From positions 1 to 5,786 of the forward strand of contig CALMNI010000157.1 of the NCBI GenBank assembly GCA_937868555.1: DNA of 5,786 bases, in the 5' to 3' direction. The stretch comes from an uncultured bacterium. GTDB lineage: Bacteria > Patescibacteriota > Patescibacteriia > Patescibacteriales > Patescibacteriaceae. Shown piece after piece: positions 1-4,532 of this stretch (the stretch's first letter is position 1; every line of letters starts with the position of its first letter). The translations under genes were made by a program, and so were the position numbers. Below the pieces are notes generated by a model that was not told the DNA's origin, searched no databases, and saw nothing but the letters and a program-made list of their open reading frames with translations.

Positions 1-8
1 TTATTCAT
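1..8 (-). CDS. start of a further minus-strand gene (5' fragment only)
   Basis: Only the first two codons and part of the third (Met-Asn-) lie in the window. The start is supported by a strong Shine-Dalgarno sequence CGGAGAG at 13-19, with GGAG ending six bases before the ATG. A short AT-rich gap without other coding potential separates it from the preceding gene. Nothing can be said about the product. Met-Asn is also the beginning of five other proteins in this window. Confidence 0.45.
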
Positions 9-12
9 AAGA

Positions 13-19
13 CTCTCCG
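13..19 (-). promoter_or_regulatory. ribosome binding site for the left-edge gene
   Basis: CGGAGAG on the minus strand, four to six bases upstream of the ATG at 8-6. It is one of the best Shine-Dalgarno matches in the window, and it is the main reason for believing that a gene starts at the edge. Confidence 0.55.
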
Positions 20-36
20 AGTTGCAATTAAAAATT

Positions 37-45
37 ATCATATCA
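37..45 (-). promoter_or_regulatory. possible extended -10 promoter
   Basis: The minus strand reads TGA-TATGAT here, a TGn extended -10 element with one mismatch to TATAAT. It lies in the only clearly non-coding gap at this end (9-72). Transcription would start near position 30 and leave a short leader containing the ribosome binding site at 13-19. No good -35 box is seen at 16-18 bp, which an extended -10 promoter does not strictly need. AT-rich sequence gives such matches by chance, so this is tentative. Confidence 0.3.
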
Positions 46-72
46 AACAAATCTATTTACCTATATAAATTT

Positions 73-468
73 CTATAGTATGCCAGCCATTTTTTTTCTA
101 AACTCACGCCGCTCTATAACCTTTTTCTTCACTCTGATATACCACTCTCTCTGCTCTTGATCCGCTTCCGTTTTCGCGTTCTGGACTGCGACCTCGACAT
201 GCCGCCACTGGCTTTTTTCGATTGCTATCCATCTTGTCGCCGCTTTCTCGCGCTCTTTCGGGAGCGCATAGGCCATGTTACGTAGCTGCATGGCTTTGAT
301 TGTCATGCCGAACTGCCTTATTTGGCAAATGTCCGCACGTTCTACCCCAAGGACTTCGGCCGCAATCTCTTTAGCTGTCGCGCCAGCTTTGCCGCGCTTT
401 TTCATAGCGAAAAAAGCAGCTTGAAGCCTAGCATCAAGCTCGTCTTGAATCTTGTCAGAAAACGCCAT
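73..468 (-). CDS. hypothetical phage protein with possible N-terminal HTH
   Basis: This is a 131-residue protein that I do not recognise. Residues about 30-65 (ATAKEIAAEVLGVERADICQ and following) look like a helix-turn-helix or winged-helix fold. The rest is strongly charged and helical, with many Lys, Arg and Glu and three Trp residues, which suggests a nucleic-acid or protein-binding helical tail. No signal peptide or membrane segment is seen. The ATG at 468 is chosen because GGAG (477-480) lies eight bases upstream; an in-frame ATG at 492 would start inside the endolysin gene with no good ribosome site. Only four bases separate this start from the endolysin stop, so the two are probably translated from one message. 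A small-terminase-like role or a regulator are both conceivable, but nothing in the sequence decides between them. Confidence 0.8.
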   Translation of the reverse strand: MAFSDKIQDELDARLQAAFFAMKKRGKAGATAKEIAAEVLGVERADICQIRQFGMTIKAMQLRNMAYALPKEREKAATRWIAIEKSQWRHVEVAVQNAKTEADQEQREWYIRVKKKVIERREFRKKMAGIL

Positions 469-472
469 AGTT

Positions 473-1075
473 TTAACTCCAATGCTTTTCAAGTTTCTCT
501 AAAATCTTTCTGCGCTCCACTCTGCCAGCCATCGCCGGATTGATTTTCCGCGTCACACCGTCGAAATCTCCGCTATCGCAAAGCTGATTCAGATCGTGAT
601 CTATCCAATACCATGCGGCGGAATAAGCGGCACCTAATACGGTAGAAACAAAGTCAGGGTTAGGATTTTGTTCAACAGCATACCACTTAAAAAACCGCGC
701 ATAGTTTGCGACAAAAGTCAGCCCGATCCATCCTCTCCCCCTAAATCTCCAGCCGTCGCCGCTCGCCTCGTCTCCGTTTCCGTAGCGACCCGCGTAAACA
801 CGGTTAGCCAATTCGATTGGCCTATTAGTATATCTATTGGCTTCCGCTTCGGTTTTGAACCGAGTCGGCCAAACTGTACGAATGCGAGATGCATTGAAGT
901 AATGCATGTTTTCTTCAAGCCGGCTAAACCCTTGACTCTCGTGAGCGCATTGCGCGATGAAATAGCGCAGTCGCGTCCCCGTCACCAGTTCAGCTTGCGG
1001 GGTGACAGCAACCAAAGCGTCAAACGTCCCCGGCTTTGCCTTCGGGAAAATCTTGTAAAACAGTTCTTCATTCAT
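473..1075 (-). CDS. GH19 (chitinase-like) phage endolysin
   Basis: This 200-residue protein has the length and layout of phage glycoside hydrolase family 19 endolysins, which cleave the glycan strands of peptidoglycan. The segment AHES (43-46) supplies the likely catalytic acid Glu46, and the LEEN that follows supplies a second acidic residue near Glu54/55. GDGWRFRGRGWIGLT (106-120) is the conserved GH19 substrate-cleft block, and INPAMAGRVERR near 178-189 matches the family's C-terminal INxGxxGxxxR motif. There is no signal peptide, so release would need a holin; small membrane ORFs lie upstream at 2178-2392. The ATG at 1075 is preferred because GGAG lies nine bases upstream and the domain begins there (MNEELFYKIF). 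The frame stays open back to 1447, but that extension competes with a more convincing zinc-protein frame. The gene overlaps the end of that frame by eight bases. Confidence 0.9.
   Translation of the reverse strand: MNEELFYKIFPKAKPGTFDALVAVTPQAELVTGTRLRYFIAQCAHESQGFSRLEENMHYFNASRIRTVWPTRFKTEAEANRYTNRPIELANRVYAGRYGNGDEASGDGWRFRGRGWIGLTFVANYARFFKWYAVEQNPNPDFVSTVLGAAYSAAWYWIDHDLNQLCDSGDFDGVTRKINPAMAGRVERRKILEKLEKHWS
477..480 (-). promoter_or_regulatory. ribosome binding site deciding the start at 468
   Basis: GGAG, eight bases before ATG 468. It overlaps the last codons of the endolysin gene, which argues for translational coupling and against the longer start at 492. Confidence 0.65.
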
Positions 1076-1447
1076 ACCAAATTTCTCCAAAAGGCCATCT
1101 ATTTTCTTCATTCCAAGAAACGCCGGCCGGTTCAGGCTGATAAAACCCGCAATGATCGGCGTTGTAAAAATCCTGTTGGTGCAAAGCGCAATGCGCCAAC
1201 CATTCGTGCGGCCCTGTTCTTTCTCTCCTGAAATGCTGGCACAAATGACATGATTTATCGCTCTCCCGTTTTGTACGTGGCTTCGGATAGGGATAATATC
1301 GCCGTGTTCCATGCAGCAATGCGAGCCGTCTCTCTGGACAACCGGCCGCTTGCAGAAATGGCACACGTCGCGGGCAATTAAAGCGGCTGGGGTGCGGAAT
1401 TCCGCAGCTTGCCCTGGCAGCCACAAAGAGGCTAGATAATCGTTCAT
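1068..1447 (-). pseudogene. Cys-rich zinc-type protein split by a one-base frameshift
   Basis: The ATG at 1447 overlaps the methyltransferase stop (ATGA), so a gene starts here. The first frame gives MNDYLASLWLPG, then C29-x2-C32 and Cys44-Cys45 followed by MEHGDIIPI. Near codon 59 coding character moves to the -1 frame, which carries CHLC, then HCALHQQDFYNADHC, and ends in WYE with stop at 1068, overlapping the endolysin start as real phage genes do. The switch lies close to a run of four A (1269-1272). One more A would give a single 126-residue protein with a CxxC-CC-CxxC pattern like the gene at 3031-3237. It could be a true mutation, a sequencing error, programmed -1 slippage, or two separate small genes, the second with a TTG/GTG start. 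Read without a shift, the first frame instead runs into the endolysin. The function is unknown; metal binding is inferred from the cysteines. Confidence 0.6.
1085..1088 (-). promoter_or_regulatory. ribosome binding site of the endolysin
   Basis: GGAG nine bases upstream of ATG 1075, inside the end of the preceding gene. It supports a separate 200-residue endolysin rather than a 324-residue fusion beginning at 1447. Confidence 0.6.
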
Positions 1448-1466
1448 TCGCCTAAATTCATCCTAT
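1429..1466 (-). repeat. start-codon direct repeat, copy B
   Basis: The 19 bp at 1429-1447 match 2374-2392 at 18 of 19 positions (ATGAACGAnTATCTAGCCT on the minus strand). Both copies begin at the ATG of a gene. ATAGGATG occurs just upstream of both, at 1459-1466 and 2400-2407. The two copies bound the segment carrying the small membrane ORFs and the methyltransferase. Confidence 0.75.
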
Positions 1467-2181
1467 ATTGTCGTTGGGCGGATTCGATGCGGCGACAGGC
1501 GATGTCGAAATAGCCGGGATCGATTTCGATGCCGATGAATCGTTTTCCTTCTTGGACGGCCGCAACTCCGCTTGTTCCGGTTCCTAAAAATGGGTCAAGA
1601 ATTGTGGTAGCAGGCAGGCGGCAAACAAAAGGACGAATGACTCCAATTGGTTTTTGAGATGGGTGTGCTGATGGTCCATTCTTATATTTCAGCACCCTTT
1701 CTTTAGCGCCAACCCCGGCCTGCGGCATATCGCAATCAATAACGCATGATTTAAACTCACCCATTCGCCCACAAGTTGCTTTATGCATTCTAGCCCAAAC
1801 AGCAAATTCAGTGTCCATTCTTGGAATAGGGCGAGTCATTGACGGCGCGTTATTTTTTCTCCATGTAAAAACTGCGCTTATTTTTAGTGTTTCAGAGAGT
1901 TTTTGATGAACAGATCCAATATCCAGATAAGAGCAAAACGCAACAACATGATCGCATTTAATTAAGTTAATCCACTGGTTTGAAAAATCCCATTTCATGC
2001 CAATTGAACGAGGGCAGGAATATGAACCAAAATTGGAACTTCCCGCGATAGGAACCCTATCCATCCCCATTTGGTACGGCGGATCGGTAATGACAGCACC
2101 CACCTTAGGCAATGTCGGCAATATCTCCAGGCAGTCGCCGAGATACAGCGTCGCATCGCCTATGATGACGGGTTCGTTCAT
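1444..2181 (-). CDS. orphan DNA methyltransferase, beta-class N4/N6
   Basis: This 245-residue protein belongs to the N4-cytosine/N6-adenine DNA methyltransferase family. The catalytic motif IV is DPPY (33-36, in VITDPPYQMG). The AdoMet-binding motif I, DPFLGTGTSG (196-205), follows near the C terminus, then FIGIEID (216-222 region). This IV-before-I order is the beta class. HPSQKP (173-178) is the usual block just before motif I. The region between, including GSSNFGSY and TRPIPRMD, would hold target recognition. No restriction enzyme is next to it, so it is probably an orphan used to modify phage DNA against host restriction or for regulation. The start at 2181 has GAGG eight bases upstream and overlaps the stop of a 31-codon ORF (ATGA); an in-frame ATG at 2241 would add a hydrophobic stretch with no family counterpart. 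The stop overlaps the next start at 1447 by ATGA. Target base and site cannot be told from sequence. Confidence 0.92.
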   Translation of the reverse strand: MNEPVIIGDATLYLGDCLEILPTLPKVGAVITDPPYQMGMDRVPIAGSSNFGSYSCPRSIGMKWDFSNQWINLIKCDHVVAFCSYLDIGSVHQKLSETLKISAVFTWRKNNAPSMTRPIPRMDTEFAVWARMHKATCGRMGEFKSCVIDCDMPQAGVGAKERVLKYKNGPSAHPSQKPIGVIRPFVCRLPATTILDPFLGTGTSGVAAVQEGKRFIGIEIDPGYFDIACRRIESAQRQYRMNLGE

Positions 2182-2273
2182 TTTATTAGCCTCAACAATA
2201 TATATGAAACGGTAAATATAAATGAACAAGCGAACAGCCATAATATTATGCCAAAAGCTTTTTCGTTATCCAC
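2178..2273 (-). CDS. 31-residue single-span membrane microprotein (GTG start)
   Basis: This short ORF starts with GTG at 2273 and reads MDNEKAFG, then a hydrophobic stretch of about 20 residues (IILWLFACSFIFTVSYILL), then RLIK. The charge pattern, acidic at the front and basic at the end, fits one membrane span with the C terminus inside. Its stop overlaps the methyltransferase ATG (ATGA), which is the usual junction in this operon. It overlaps the end of the 48-residue membrane ORF by 28 bases in another frame. There is no good ribosome site, so translation would have to be coupled to the upstream gene. It could be a holin-like or other accessory membrane peptide, or a chance AT-rich ORF. 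Confidence 0.4.
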   Translation of the reverse strand: MDNEKAFGIILWLFACSFIFTVSYILLRLIK

Positions 2274-2392
2274 CCCACTGTTCTAAACATTAGAAGTTCA
2301 AAAAGGTCGTTAGGGTATTTAATCATCCAAACAAAAAACTGTATTGACATGATTATCATTAACGGAAATAAATAGGCTAGATATTCGTTCAT
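2246..2392 (-). CDS. 48-residue small membrane protein
   Basis: ATG at 2392 to TAA at 2246. The product begins MNEYLAYLFPLM and has one hydrophobic segment (about residues 5-24, ending in FFVWMI). A short polar part (KYPNDLFE) and a weaker amphipathic tail ending in basic KK follow. AGGA lies nine bases upstream, and only 16 bases separate the start from the stop of the winged-helix gene. I do not recognise the family. It lies upstream of the endolysin with only the 31-residue ORF, the methyltransferase and the split zinc-type gene between, so a holin or lysis-related role is possible, but its size and single span do not prove that. The first 19 bases of the gene are repeated at the start of the gene at 1447. 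Confidence 0.6.
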   Translation of the reverse strand: MNEYLAYLFPLMIIMSIQFFVWMIKYPNDLFELLMFRTVGWITKKLLA

Positions 2393-2407
2393 TTATCCAC
2401 ATCCTAT
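2374..2407 (-). repeat. start-codon direct repeat, copy A
   Basis: 2374-2392 matches 1429-1447 at 18 of 19 positions, and ATAGGATG is repeated just upstream (2400-2407 here, 1459-1466 in copy B). This copy sits on the start of the 48-residue membrane ORF. The spacing between the ATG and the upstream block differs by four bases between copies. Confidence 0.75.
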
Positions 2408-2408
2408 G

Positions 2409-2678
2409 CTAATCTTTAAACTCAATATTTATTAACCACGACATACGAATGACTATAGCTATAGCCAAACCGTTTTCAGTAAGCTTCCATCGTAAATGCT
2501 TGTTACGCTCGTAAATATCCGAAACAAGTCCGAGCGCTACCATAATCCCCAATTCATAACTTACTTCTTTACTATTTACACCAATACGATTAGAAATTTG
2601 TCTCGCTAGAGATTCAGGATGATATTCCAGATCGGATATTATTTTTAATCTAATTCTACTTCTCAAATTTTCATTCAT
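2409..2678 (-). CDS. small winged-helix protein
   Basis: An 89-residue protein with a recognisable winged-helix layout. Helices fall at about residues 7-18 (RIRLKIISDLEY), 22-32 (SLARQISNRIG) and 36-50 (SKEVSYELGIMVALG). A hairpin GLVSDIYERNKHLRWKLTENG (50-70) matches the usual 'wing' ending in LTxxG. After it comes a hydrophobic C-terminal stretch (LAIAIVIRMSWLINI), which could be a dimerisation helix. This suggests a DNA-binding regulator of the MarR/ArsR-like general shape, though no specific family is recognised. The start overlaps the stop of the gene upstream by ATGA. The gene is clearly more AT-rich than the replication genes to the right, as are the two membrane ORFs after it, which suggests a separately acquired block. 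Confidence 0.75.
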   Translation of the reverse strand: MNENLRSRIRLKIISDLEYHPESLARQISNRIGVNSKEVSYELGIMVALGLVSDIYERNKHLRWKLTENGLAIAIVIRMSWLINIEFKD

Positions 2679-2899
2679 TTTTCAGACTCTCCATTAGCCT
2701 GATATAGCTCGTTGCCGGTTTTATCGCATCGGCCGGTTTTTCTGCTAATCTGCACGGCGAAATATGGCGACGGCTCGACAATTAGCCAAATCCGATCTTT
2801 CTCTACACGCTCAACGCTACAATGATAGGATCGAAAAGAGGTGCGCAGCATCGCGCTATCGCCCACTTTAAGCCCTGCCAGCCATTCGGGATTTTGCAT
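2675..2899 (-). CDS. small EWLA-LK-GD protein (paralogue of 3698-4069)
   Basis: A 74-residue protein starting MQNPEWLAGLKVGDSAMLR. The beginning matches the protein at 3698-4069 (NEWLASLKLGDVVSLRR), and the two genes share the base string GAATGGCTGGC at that point. The rest has the alternating pattern of a small beta barrel (SVERVEKDRIWLIVE, YFAVQISRKTGRC), as in SH3-like or KOW-like folds. 'VGD...V.RV.K..I.V......F.RKTG' is common in small phage accessory proteins of unknown role. The start at 2899 has a GGGGA sequence seven bases upstream and follows the 43-residue ORF after three bases. The end overlaps the winged-helix gene by ATGA. The function is unknown; a nucleic-acid-binding role is only inferred from the fold. 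Confidence 0.8.
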   Translation of the reverse strand: MQNPEWLAGLKVGDSAMLRTSFRSYHCSVERVEKDRIWLIVEPSPYFAVQISRKTGRCDKTGNELYQANGESEK

Positions 2900-2902
2900 C
2901 TC

Positions 2903-3034
2903 TTATTCCCCGTCAAGTACCCGCGTCTTTGTTTTGAAGGGAACATTTAGCCGGCTCGCCATGCAAGACACTTGCCTTGCAGTTTTACCCCTCTTAATCT
3001 GCGTATCGCCGCGCGTTTTGTGTCTTTTCTTCAT
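2903..3034 (-). CDS. 43-residue basic microprotein
   Basis: ATG at 3034, stop TAA at 2903. The product is strongly basic: MKKRHKTRGDTQIKRGKTAR opens it, followed by QVSCMASRLNVPFKTKTRV and ending DGE. The ATG overlaps the stop of the zinc protein upstream (ATGA), and the stop lies three bases before the next start. The ORF therefore fills its slot in the operon exactly, and skipping it would leave an unusual 130-base gap in an otherwise seamless cluster. The excess of Lys and Arg suggests RNA or DNA binding. No family is recognised. It is short enough for a standard length cut-off to discard. Confidence 0.65.
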   Translation of the reverse strand: MKKRHKTRGDTQIKRGKTARQVSCMASRLNVPFKTKTRVLDGE

Positions 3035-3237
3035 GGATTTTCCATCTTATTAGGTATAACGTCTCCGCACTGCGGGCATTTTTCCGGAACCGCCATCGGG
3101 TGAGCGTCACAGCAAAACGTGTGAACAGCCAATATGCGGTCGCAGTGCGGACATGGCTTTTCTGGATAGCCGGCCGGCCGCTGGAATTCGACGCTCGCCA
3201 CGAATCGCCTCAATTGTTTTGCAGTGTGCCGATCCAT
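3031..3237 (-). CDS. small zinc-ribbon-like protein
   Basis: A 68-residue protein with C29-x2-C32 (CPHC), Cys42-Cys43, and C54-x2-C57 (CPQC), followed by GDVIP. Two CxxC knuckles around a CC pair indicate a bound zinc ion and a structural or nucleic-acid-binding role; the exact function is unknown. The same CxxC-CC-CxxC order appears in the split gene at 1068-1447. Start choice is open. ATG 3237 has AAGG nine bases upstream but overlaps RusA by 28 bases. GTG at 3201 has a better GAGG six bases upstream and begins just after the RusA stop, giving 56 residues with all cysteines kept. Its stop overlaps the start of the 43-residue ORF by ATGA. Confidence 0.75.
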   Translation of the reverse strand: MDRHTAKQLRRFVASVEFQRPAGYPEKPCPHCDRILAVHTFCCDAHPMAVPEKCPQCGDVIPNKMENP

Positions 3238-3701
3238 ATTTGAGCGCCTTGATTTTTGCCGTATCGCTTGAATGCAGCTATTTCGACTATCAAGCTATCG
3301 TCTCTAATAACGCCCGCGTCTACGAGCGCATCCTCGGTAGAGCGTATTAACTTGCTCAAATCCGGCTTGCGAGTGATATAGATCGGCGCGTCTTTTTTCA
3401 GCACGCCCGAGTTTTTGCCTGTTCCGTAATGGCTTTTTGGCCGAATGAACAGGAAAACAACCGACAAAACGACTGGGCCATCCGCCATTTCCCAACTGGA
3501 TGCATCGGCCGCTTCTCGCGCGGCCCACTTGACGGCTTCGCGCCAAGGCTTGACGTGCTTTGAGGATTCCACCATCACGCCACGGCCCACATGTCGTTTT
3601 GATCCCTGCGGCGCTGGCAGGCCCGGCACCCAAATTCCGAGCCCGGCAACGGCCGCAACAGGACGCACCAGCCCGGCCAAAACACCAGCCGCCAGCGTCA
3701 T
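3210..3701 (-). CDS. rusA: RusA-family Holliday junction resolvase
   Basis: A 163-residue RusA-type endodeoxyribonuclease, which cuts four-way DNA junctions made during phage recombination and replication. The family core starts at about residue 23 (WVPGLPAPQGSKRH, with the usual P-x-P-x-GS/KxR opening). It continues through FLFIRPKSHYGTG and reaches the active-site region KPDLSKLIRSTEDALVDAG (112-130), then DDS (134-136). Asp114 and Asp134/135 match the metal-binding acids of RusA. The position two after Asp114, an Asp in the E. coli enzyme, is Ser116 here. The start at 3701 makes an ATGA overlap with the stop of the preceding gene and has GGAGG sequences upstream; the ATG four codons earlier is less well placed. 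About 22 hydrophobic residues precede the core (MTLAAGVLAG, PVAAVAGLG), which is unusual; a start nearer the core is possible but has no better ribosome site. Confidence 0.88.
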   Translation of the reverse strand: MTLAAGVLAGLVRPVAAVAGLGIWVPGLPAPQGSKRHVGRGVMVESSKHVKPWREAVKWAAREAADASSWEMADGPVVLSVVFLFIRPKSHYGTGKNSGVLKKDAPIYITRKPDLSKLIRSTEDALVDAGVIRDDSLIVEIAAFKRYGKNQGAQIWIGTLQNN

Positions 3702-4069
3702 GCCGCCTCCCATCCTCCCGCCATCCCATCCCGAGCCAAAAATTCGGCGATTTGAGGCGCTGAATCTTCCTTGGAATACCTAGGTAGCGGGTCGCACTGT
3801 AGCGCGTCTTGTAGAGGCTCGTTGGTGCCTTCTCGCACGTCTACCGTGGATGGTTCTTGCCCTGTAAATATCGCATAGCCGGTCGCCGTTGTTTCTTCGG
3901 TCGAAATTTCGGCCAGAGACAACACCGATTGCCCATGCCCGCTCTCATGCAGGACGAAACCCCGATTGCCGAGGTTCGCGATAACCTCGGCACTGATTTC
4001 ATCGCCGCCGCGCCGTAGCGAAACCACGTCGCCTAATTTCAGGCTCGCCAGCCATTCGTTTCTCGTCAT
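3698..4069 (-). CDS. small EWLA-LK-GD protein with extended C terminus
   Basis: A 123-residue protein beginning MTRNEWLASLKLGDVVSLRR. This opening is shared with the 74-residue protein at 2675-2899. Residues about 10-55 have a beta-strand pattern (DVVSLRR, SAEVIANLGNRGFVLHE, QSVLSLAEI) suggesting a small barrel. The remainder is acidic and probably flexible (EISTEETTATG, DVREGTNEP), with a helix near 104-113. No catalytic motif, signal peptide or membrane span is seen. The start has AGGA seven bases upstream and lies 15 bases after the dUTPase stop. The stop overlaps RusA by ATGA. I do not know its function; its place between dUTPase and RusA fits an accessory role in phage DNA metabolism. 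Confidence 0.82.
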   Translation of the reverse strand: MTRNEWLASLKLGDVVSLRRGGDEISAEVIANLGNRGFVLHESGHGQSVLSLAEISTEETTATGYAIFTGQEPSTVDVREGTNEPLQDALQCDPLPRYSKEDSAPQIAEFLARDGMAGGWEAA

Positions 4070-4084
4070 TCGGATTTCCTCGCC

Positions 4085-4510
4085 TTATCGCCCGGTGCTA
4101 CCGAAGCCGTTTTCGCCGCGCGCCGTTTTTTCGGCAAACTCATAAGCGACGACTATGCTTTGATCGTAAGCCGGGACGATCAACAGTTGCGCTATCCTGT
4201 CGCTGCGATTAATTCTAAAAGGCACGTTTCCGTGATTGAACAGCAAAACCTTAACTTCGCCGCGATAATCCGAATCAATCACGCCGGCACCAGTATCGAT
4301 CCCGCATTTCGCCGCAATGCCGGACCTCGGCCAAATCAAACCGACCTTATCGGGATCGATTGCCAATGCGATTCCGGTAGATACCAGCTTCCTTTCGCCG
4401 AATGATATTTGGCAATTTTCATCGGCGTACAAATCCCATCCCGCCGCAAATTCGCTGCCTTTTGTCGGGACGGTTGCAGTTTTGGTGAGCAGTTTGACTA
4501 GCAGTGTCAT
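4085..4510 (-). CDS. dut: dUTPase (deoxyuridine 5'-triphosphate nucleotidohydrolase)
   Basis: A 141-residue trimeric-type dUTPase, which hydrolyses dUTP to dUMP and pyrophosphate. This keeps uracil out of phage DNA and feeds thymidylate synthesis. All five family motifs are present in order: AGWDLYA (23-29); PRSGIA (61-66); GVIDSDYRGEVKVLLFNHG (76-94), which contains the catalytic Asp and the uracil-binding hairpin; RIAQLLI (105-111); and RGENGFGSTG (131-140), the glycine-rich C-terminal arm that closes over the phosphates. In the last motif the position often held by Gly is Asn134, a minor change. The length is typical and the protein looks intact. AAGGA lies nine bases before the start, and the gene follows the loader-like gene after 22 bases. 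It should act in the cytoplasm alongside replication. Confidence 0.96.
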   Translation of the reverse strand: MTLLVKLLTKTATVPTKGSEFAAGWDLYADENCQISFGERKLVSTGIALAIDPDKVGLIWPRSGIAAKCGIDTGAGVIDSDYRGEVKVLLFNHGNVPFRINRSDRIAQLLIVPAYDQSIVVAYEFAEKTARGENGFGSTGR

Positions 4511-4532
4511 ATCGCCAAATCCTTAATCGTGT

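Noticed and set aside
63..80. AT-rich imperfect palindrome CTATA...TATAG around the stop of the 131-residue gene
   Set aside because: Only five paired AT bases with an eight-base loop and no T-run; too weak for a terminator or a supported operator.
668..1231. Long plus-strand ORF of 187 codons
   Set aside because: It lies antisense to the endolysin and the zinc-type gene, lacks a ribosome site and has an irregular composition; a shadow frame.
473..1447. One 324-residue protein with a zinc-finger N terminus fused to GH19
   Set aside because: The middle part of that frame has no domain character, the -1 frame there carries a clear Cys-rich sequence, and the endolysin has its own ribosome site at 1085-1088 with a start at 1075. 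It remains the alternative to be tested.
2182..2241. Twenty-residue N-terminal extension of the methyltransferase starting at 2241
   Set aside because: It has no family counterpart, while GAGG and the ATGA junction support the start at 2181.
2344..2372. Plus-strand TTGACA with 17-base spacing to AATAAA, overlapping a palindrome ATGATTATCAT that resembles the core of a Fur box
   Set aside because: It lies within the coding sequence of the 48-residue ORF in an AT-rich stretch. The flanks of the Fur consensus do not match and there is no plus-strand gene downstream. Probably chance.
3304..3729. Minus-strand 141-codon ORF in another frame over RusA
   Set aside because: Arg/Gly/Ala/Cys-rich sequence without domain character, fully overlapping the well-supported RusA frame.
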